NCBI GenBank assembly: GCA_020426125.1
Contig: JAGQQQ010000185.1
Span: 1 to 10,025, forward strand
Length of the DNA: 10,025 bases
Origin: Planctomycetaceae bacterium
GTDB lineage: Bacteria; Planctomycetota; Planctomycetia; Planctomycetales; Planctomycetaceae
Reading direction: 5' to 3'
Shown: piece by piece, positions 5,836-10,025 of the stretch
Position numbering within the stretch: the stretch's first letter is position 1
Layout of the letters: the number at the start of each line of letters is the position of its first letter
The notes under the pieces: generated by a model
Told to the model about the DNA's origin: nothing
What the model saw: the letters and a program-made list of their open reading frames with translations, nothing else
Database searches by the model: none
Program-made: the position numbers and the translations under genes

Positions 5836-7107
5836 TTAGCCTCCGAAGGCGGGCATGGAGACTTCGCCTTGTTGGTAGACCGGATGCTTTTCGGTGTACT
5901 GGATGTACTTCGCCGGATCAGGCATGCTGATTCCTGGCTCGTGACGGACATCGATCAGCATATGGTCGACGGGCTTACCCACGTTGAAGTCCGTGGTGTT
6001 CCGCATCGTGTGCGACTTCAGACCAGCCGGCCGCCCCAGCGGAATGTGTGGCGGACCAGCGAGTCCGATCGGCGTTCCTGTGGTGGGGTAGCCGTACATC
6101 GGCACGCCGGAGACACCGACGATGGGATCATACGGGGGCTGACCAGGACCAGCAGGACCACCCACCATCACGTCAGCCGGAACACCGGGGACGAGAACGG
6201 AGGGAGTGCCTCCGATGGGAACTGGCGGAACAAATTGTCCCATCTCCCCGTCCACTTGAACGATATGGGAGGTTTGCTGAACAGACTGCGGCTGAGAACT
6301 TCCTTGCCCAATGTGAGCCGGGGGAGCACTCCCTGGCATTTCCAGGTCCATGTTGCCCATGCGGAGGACTGCCATGATCGTTCCTCGACGATCCGCTTCA
6401 GACACGGGATCCAGCCCGGGAGCCAACCGAGTTGACACCAATTCCTCAACACCAGCAATGGCGAGTTCCTGATACTTTGCATCGGGAAGATAAATGACTT
6501 TCGTCACGAAGTTGTTCGTCTCAACTTGATCGAGGTCCTCATCCGTGATTCGCAACGGCAGAGCGTTGTGCTCCAAGTAGGCCGCGGTGGTCGGGTGAGT
6601 CGGATAGACGTGCAGTGAGGGATAGACGACGAGACCTTCCCGTCCCGGAATGTGGGAGAACTTCAAGCGGTAGGTCGCCGCTTGTGGGAAGTTGTAGCGA
6701 TCGGGTGCCATCAACTGGTTCTCGGCGAAACCGGGGCCGATCTGCCAACCGACACTCATCCCTTCTGGGCCGAGGAACCGAATCTGAGAGGTTCGCGGAG
6801 CCGCATAGGCCGCTGGAGGTCCGTATGGGCCAGGGCCTTCTGGACAGTATTCCCCACCCGGATATCCGTAAGGGCCTCCGGAATAGCCAGGTCCACCAGG
6901 ACCAATTGGACCAGCTGGTCCAGCGGGCATTTCAGCACTGGCCAGCATCACGCCGGGGCCAGGTCCGCCGACCATCGGGCCGGGACGCACCAGCATTTCC
7001 GCGGGCGGTGCGTGATACTCGTTCTTCTTCAACACCTGCTGACCATCCGTTGCGCATCCTACGCAGACGATGAGCAGCGTGCCCAAGGCCAGGAAATAAA
7101 GTCTCAT
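5836..7107 (-). CDS. Gly/Pro-rich putative lipoprotein of the planctomycete envelope
   Basis: The frame extends to 7209, but the start at 7107 is preferred. It gives a signal sequence MRLYFLALGTLLIVCVGC with a lipobox-like end (Cys18) and sits 7 bases after GGAAGAGG (7115-7122). The product has 423 residues. After the signal comes a Gly/Pro-rich region (~40-105) with short collagen-like runs (GPAGPIGPGGPG). The central domain (~109-253) is paralogous to the product of 5010-5684; compare TYRLKFSHIPGREGLVVYPS, LRITDEDLDQVETNNFVTKV and GTIMAVLRMGNMDLE. Then follow a Gln/Ser linker, a second Gly/Pro/Val-rich region (~295-365) and a short conserved-looking tail (MRNTTDFNVGKPVDHMLIDV, 368-387). It has no enzyme motif, and a structural role at the cell surface or periplasm is inferred. 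It is first in the minus-strand envelope cluster and has its own terminator. Confidence 0.82.
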   Translation of the reverse strand: MRLYFLALGTLLIVCVGCATDGQQVLKKNEYHAPPAEMLVRPGPMVGGPGPGVMLASAEMPAGPAGPIGPGGPGYSGGPYGYPGGEYCPEGPGPYGPPAAYAAPRTSQIRFLGPEGMSVGWQIGPGFAENQLMAPDRYNFPQAATYRLKFSHIPGREGLVVYPSLHVYPTHPTTAAYLEHNALPLRITDEDLDQVETNNFVTKVIYLPDAKYQELAIAGVEELVSTRLAPGLDPVSEADRRGTIMAVLRMGNMDLEMPGSAPPAHIGQGSSQPQSVQQTSHIVQVDGEMGQFVPPVPIGGTPSVLVPGVPADVMVGGPAGPGQPPYDPIVGVSGVPMYGYPTTGTPIGLAGPPHIPLGRPAGLKSHTMRNTTDFNVGKPVDHMLIDVRHEPGISMPDPAKYIQYTEKHPVYQQGEVSMPAFGG

Positions 7108-7333
7108 TGCTTGACCTCTTCCGTTGTGGTCCCGTTGCATCGATTCAATTTTTGCGGTCGACCAACATCGCCGCAGACGGCTAGAATCACTGTCCGAGCC
7201 GGCATCCATTGCCTGACTCCCTGTCCACCAACACGGCCCCTGACAACGGCAGGGTGTGTCGGCTGATAGTCCAATCTGTTATTCGGATCGTTGTGACCCT
7301 TTTCTTTGGAAAATCCCGTACTTTCCGGCCATC
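7108..7333. promoter_or_regulatory. Divergent intergenic region, likely carrying both promoters
   Basis: The region lies between two genes transcribed away from each other, so both promoters should be here. I see no consensus -35/-10 pair that I would defend on either strand. One small inverted repeat is present: CCCTG 7238-7242 / CAGGG 7250-7254, flanked by ACAC (7231-7234) and GTGT (7256-7259). It could be an operator or chance. Confidence 0.4.
7115..7122 (-). promoter_or_regulatory. Ribosome binding site fixing the lipoprotein start at 7107
   Basis: On the minus strand GGAAGAGG is followed by TCAAGCA and then ATG at 7107. The site supports this start over the longer open frame beginning at 7209, whose extra N-terminal 34 residues are charged and would bury the signal sequence. 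Confidence 0.65.
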
Positions 7334-8311
7334 ATGAAAAAACTCTCCATATTCACATTCCTGGGTGTCTTGATCCTGACGGGCGGATTTCGAGCCGTCT
7401 CCGCGTGGCAGGGAACGCAAACGCAAGCTCCGCAGGAAGGGTCTCCGACACCAGATCAATCGGCGCAACCACTTGCCTCGAAAGAAAATGACGAGGCGAT
7501 TGAAATCCTTCGATCAGCGCAGGACCGGTTGTTTCAACGGGAGTCCGTTCGCGCGACAATTTCACAAAGAGTCTCATTGGGAGACTACAAGTTCGCGTCC
7601 ACTGGCCGTTACGTGTCCGGCGCGGGATTCCGGTCCCGACTGGAGTATCGGGTGGAGTTGGGAGACCTTCAGGGAACATTCCTCGAAGTTTGTGATGGGC
7701 AGATCCTGCACACCCGTAGAGTTGTCGAACAGATCGGAGCCGGCTCCTTGGCGGCGACGTCCGTTCTGGAAACACAACTTTCCAGACGCGACATCGAAAA
7801 GATCCTCAGAGAGGCTCGTAACCACCTTGATGTCCCGAAAGCCGTTCAGGCGGCCGAAATCGGCATCGGCGGACTGCCGGCTGTGTTGGCGTCGATTGAA
7901 CGTTCCATGATTCTGGATGCCGTTCGGGAAGAAACGGTCGATGGCGCCAGCTACGACGTTGTCCAGGGCCGCTGGGATCCCGCCCGTCAGGAGTCACTCT
8001 TGGGCGGACTGGGAGCATTCGCAGGTCAGATCGGCCAATTCCTTCCGGACCTGGTTCGTGTCTATTTCAATCGAGAAACCCAGTTCCCCGAGAGGTTTAT
8101 CTACCTCAAACTTGCCTCCGAGGAACGGCAGACATACCGTCCCATCCTGAAAGTGGAATTCACGGACATTCAACTTGATCAACCGATCGGGGTCGGAGAG
8201 TTTTCGTACATCGCTCCTCCCGGTGCTGAGGAAGTCGATGAGACGATGTCATTCATTCAGATGATTCAGCAATTCGCTGATGAACAGAAAAACACCGCTC
8301 CAGTTGATTAG
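7334..8311 (+). CDS. Secreted LolA-like hypothetical protein
   Basis: The start at 7334 gives a 325-residue protein with a clear signal peptide (MKKLSIFTFLGVLILTGGF, cleavage probably after AVSA at 21-24). The longer frame from 7256 would place 26 residues before it and was not chosen, although no good ribosome binding site precedes 7334. A Gln/Pro-rich linker is followed by a helix (EAIEILRSAQDRLFQRE, 55-70). Then comes a beta-rich region in the style of LolA/LolB-type lipoprotein carriers: VRATISQRVSLGDYKFASTG, then RSRLEYRVELG, an LEVCDGQILHTRR segment (dG-x-lw-like), and near the end ILKVEFTDIQLDQPIG...FSYIAPPGAEEVD (271-302). That last segment strongly recalls the LolA closing pattern. 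Family assignment is by pattern only. It could bind lipids or lipoproteins in the periplasm, or be a planctomycete-specific relative. It is divergent from the envelope cluster. No terminator was recognised close to the stop. Confidence 0.75.
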   Translation: MKKLSIFTFLGVLILTGGFRAVSAWQGTQTQAPQEGSPTPDQSAQPLASKENDEAIEILRSAQDRLFQRESVRATISQRVSLGDYKFASTGRYVSGAGFRSRLEYRVELGDLQGTFLEVCDGQILHTRRVVEQIGAGSLAATSVLETQLSRRDIEKILREARNHLDVPKAVQAAEIGIGGLPAVLASIERSMILDAVREETVDGASYDVVQGRWDPARQESLLGGLGAFAGQIGQFLPDLVRVYFNRETQFPERFIYLKLASEERQTYRPILKVEFTDIQLDQPIGVGEFSYIAPPGAEEVDETMSFIQMIQQFADEQKNTAPVD

Positions 8312-8736
8312 CGTTCGCGCTCTGTGAAAGTGGCGATGGCTCGCTGGCTTGTCTTGCGGAACAGGCTTCGCCGCCGCGATGGCCAGGAATTGGCCCGTCG
8401 ACATCTCCTTGCGACGATGGAATTCTCCTTCCCTTCGCCATCCAGAAACTCGCGATGGCCCGATACGTTATCGGCGAGCCTTTGTCCTCGTTCCCATTCC
8501 GCATGCAGTGGTCGCAGGAGTCCGTGTTATTCTGGAAATTGGCGCACACATCTCGCCTCCGCAAGTGACGCCCTCAGGCACAGGGACTTTCCAGACCGTA
8601 ACATGCCTGACTGACTGTGTCAGGTAGGAGACACAGGCGAATAGTGGTTTCCCGATCGGGTGACGGGCGATCTGGCCTGAGAGTCGATATCATCGATTCC
8701 CAATTCGTTCACCAGAACTCTTCATCGGGGAAGACC
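8312..8736. other. Noncoding gap with several hairpins
   Basis: No credible gene was found in 425 bases. The short frames on both strands (8253-8564 on minus, 8324-8627 on plus) are Arg/Ser-rich and overlap each other. A compact hairpin CCGATA (8460-8465) / TATCGG (8469-8474) with a 3-base loop lies ~150 bases after the upstream stop, and a pair of overlapping hairpins lies at 8604-8636. Four CGATGG words occur between 8329 and 8460, but the bases around them do not match. The promoter of the esterase gene is presumably in the last ~150 bases, though no clear boxes are seen. Confidence 0.55.
8604..8636 (+). other. Two overlapping, mutually exclusive hairpins upstream of the esterase gene
   Basis: CCTGAC (8606-8611) can pair with GTCAGG (8619-8624), extended by a G-T and a T-A pair. 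Alternatively CTGTGTC (8615-8621) pairs perfectly with GACACAG (8630-8636). The two share bases 8619-8621, so only one can form at a time. They lie ~100 bases before the ATG at 8737. An attenuator- or switch-like role is possible but unproven, and chance is a real alternative. Confidence 0.35.
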
Positions 8737-10025
8737 ATGCGTTCGAAATTCTTGATGGCACTCGCGGCCCTTTTGTCTTTTTCATCACTGACCACGTTCG
8801 CGTCGGCGCAGGATGAGCCAATTTACGATGAGGACAAGATCCCGCCGTATAAATTGCCGGATCCGCTCACAAGTGAAGACGGGGAAGCCATCACCACCGC
8901 CAAGCAGTGGCGTTCGAAACGTCGGCCGGAGTTGTTGAGACTCTTTGAAGAACAGGTCTACGGTCGGGCTCCGAAAGCTCCTGCCAAAGTTGAGTCGAAA
9001 ATTCTCTCAGAGCGGGACGTTTTCAACGGCAAAGCCATCCAAAAACAGGTCGAGATCACTCTGGCCGACGGAGACTCCCCGCTCACGATGACGCTACTGC
9101 TCTATGTCCCCAAGCAGGATCAACCGGCTCCGGCGTTTTTAGGATTGAACTTCCGCGGGAATCATGCCGTCACCGACGATTCCCATGTCATGCTGAACTC
9201 GAATTGGATGCGGAACGGACCGGGCGTCGTTGATCATACGGCGACGGAAGAGACTCGCGGAGTCGCCGCCAGCCGCTGGCCGATTGAGATGATCATCGAC
9301 CGGGGATACGCGCTCGGAACGATTTACTACGGTGACATCGATCCCGACTTTGACGACGAATTCCAGAACGGCATTCATCCTTTCTGTTACGGTGAAGGGC
9401 AGACGAAGCCCGCCGCCGACCAGTGGGGCAGCATCGCCGCCTGGGCGTGGGGACTGAGCAGGATACTGGACTATCTCGAAACGGAACCGCAGATCGACGC
9501 CAAACATGTCGCGGTGTTGGGGCATTCACGACTTGGGAAGACATCACTCTGGGCCGGAGCCGCTGATGAGCGGTTCGCGCTGGTTATCTCGAACAACTCT
9601 GGCTGCGGCGGGGCGGCGCTCAACAAGCGAGTAATCGGCGAGTCGGTCCACCGCATCAACACGTCGTTCCCGCACTGGTTCTGTGATAATTTCGTCAAAT
9701 ACAACAGCAACGAAGCGGCGTTGACATTCGATCAGCATGAATTGATCGCACTGATGGCTCCACGACCGGTCTACGTGGCGAGTGCGGTCGAAGACACCTG
9801 GGCCGACCCCAAAGGGGAATACCTGAGCTGCGTCTATGCCGACCCTGTCTATCGACTGCTGGGAACCGATGGTCTCGGCGGCGATACCCCGATTGTTGAG
9901 CCACCAGCGGTCGACCAGCCGCGTGCAAGTGGTCGCATCGGCTACCACATTCGGACCGGCAAGCACGACATCACCCGGTACGACTGGGAACAGTACTTGA
10001 ACTTCGCCGACCGGCACTTCCGCTA
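8737..10025 (+). CDS. Secreted CE15-like glucuronoyl esterase / alpha-beta hydrolase (3' end outside window)
   Basis: The frame is open to the window edge, giving 429 complete codons. A signal peptide (MRSKFLMALAALLSFSSLTT, cleavage likely after ASA at 22-24) sends it to the periplasm or outside. The mature part is an alpha/beta hydrolase resembling bacterial CE15 glucuronoyl esterases, which cut ester bonds between lignin alcohols and glucuronic acid on xylan. Motifs in order: LNFRGNHAV (137-145), HPFCYGEG (214-221), WGSIAAWAWGLSRILDYL (230-247), the nucleophile elbow GHSRLGK (262-268, Ser264 followed by Arg265), NNSGCGGAAL (286-295), APRPVYVASAVEDTWADP (341-358) and GYHIRTGKHDITRYDWEQY (402-420, catalytic His410). 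The Glu usually found just before the SG pair is Asn287 here, so the acid is probably Glu352 or Asp353. The substrate is not certain, and annotation as acetylxylan esterase is the main alternative. A weak GGGGAAG precedes the ATG. The family's usual length suggests the missing part is short. Confidence 0.85.
   Translation, partial: MRSKFLMALAALLSFSSLTTFASAQDEPIYDEDKIPPYKLPDPLTSEDGEAITTAKQWRSKRRPELLRLFEEQVYGRAPKAPAKVESKILSERDVFNGKAIQKQVEITLADGDSPLTMTLLLYVPKQDQPAPAFLGLNFRGNHAVTDDSHVMLNSNWMRNGPGVVDHTATEETRGVAASRWPIEMIIDRGYALGTIYYGDIDPDFDDEFQNGIHPFCYGEGQTKPAADQWGSIAAWAWGLSRILDYLETEPQIDAKHVAVLGHSRLGKTSLWAGAADERFALVISNNSGCGGAALNKRVIGESVHRINTSFPHWFCDNFVKYNSNEAALTFDQHELIALMAPRPVYVASAVEDTWADPKGEYLSCVYADPVYRLLGTDGLGGDTPIVEPPAVDQPRASGRIGYHIRTGKHDITRYDWEQYLNFADRHFR

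Noticed and set aside
7108..7209. 34-residue N-terminal extension of the Gly/Pro-rich lipoprotein
   Set aside because: It would bury the signal sequence. A good ribosome binding site (7115-7122) supports the start at 7107.
8329..8460. Four CGATGG words suggesting a degenerate repeat
   Set aside because: Spacing is irregular and flanking bases do not match, so chance is adequate.

Overview
The window looks like chromosomal DNA from a member of the Planctomycetota, probably the order Planctomycetales. Three things suggest this: a bacterial protein-arginine kinase (McsB) with a planctomycete-type N-terminus, several secreted proteins of families I associate with planctomycetes (a DUF11 protein and two glycine/proline-rich envelope proteins), and a gene ending in a WG-LPP...PPHYR...EEYLKK tail. 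Genes are well spaced, GC content is moderate, and intergenic regions of 100-425 bases separate them. No tRNA, rRNA, CRISPR array, transposase or phage gene was found.

Layout. Positions 1-791 (+) hold the 3' part of a coiled-coil hypothetical gene. A 405-base gap (792-1196) follows, with a 74-base structure of nested inverted repeats and a purine-rich 9-base periodic tract. Positions 1197-1652 (+) encode a small protein with a ribosomal L7/L12 C-terminal-like domain. After a 358-base gap comes mcsB (2011-3075, +), which ends at a strong hairpin terminator (3089-3120) shared with the convergent genes that follow. Positions 3247-7107 (-) carry three envelope genes. In transcription order they are a Gly/Pro-rich putative lipoprotein (7107-5836), a smaller secreted paralogue of its central domain (5684-5010), and an acidic, Cys-Pro-containing DUF11 putative lipoprotein (4911-3247). 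The first of these has its own terminator (5797-5823). From 7334 the strand switches back to +: a secreted LolA-like protein (7334-8311), a 425-base gap with overlapping hairpins, and a CE15-like glucuronoyl esterase/acetylxylan-esterase-type hydrolase that runs off the window (8737-10025).

How the genes may work together. The three minus-strand genes look like a module for the planctomycete cell envelope, because all three have export signals, two share a domain, and the third has a DUF11 domain as in chlamydial OmcB. The LolA-like protein is divergently transcribed from the module and may also act in the periplasm or envelope. McsB is a cytoplasmic protein-quality-control kinase that tags proteins with phospho-arginine for ClpC-type proteases. 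Its usual partner McsA is not encoded next to it. The esterase is probably a separate polysaccharide-degradation gene.

I found no convincing new multi-gene system. The points most worth following up are the paralogous envelope domain, the altered allosteric motif in McsB, the stand-alone L7/L12-like domain, and the 797-870 structured element.
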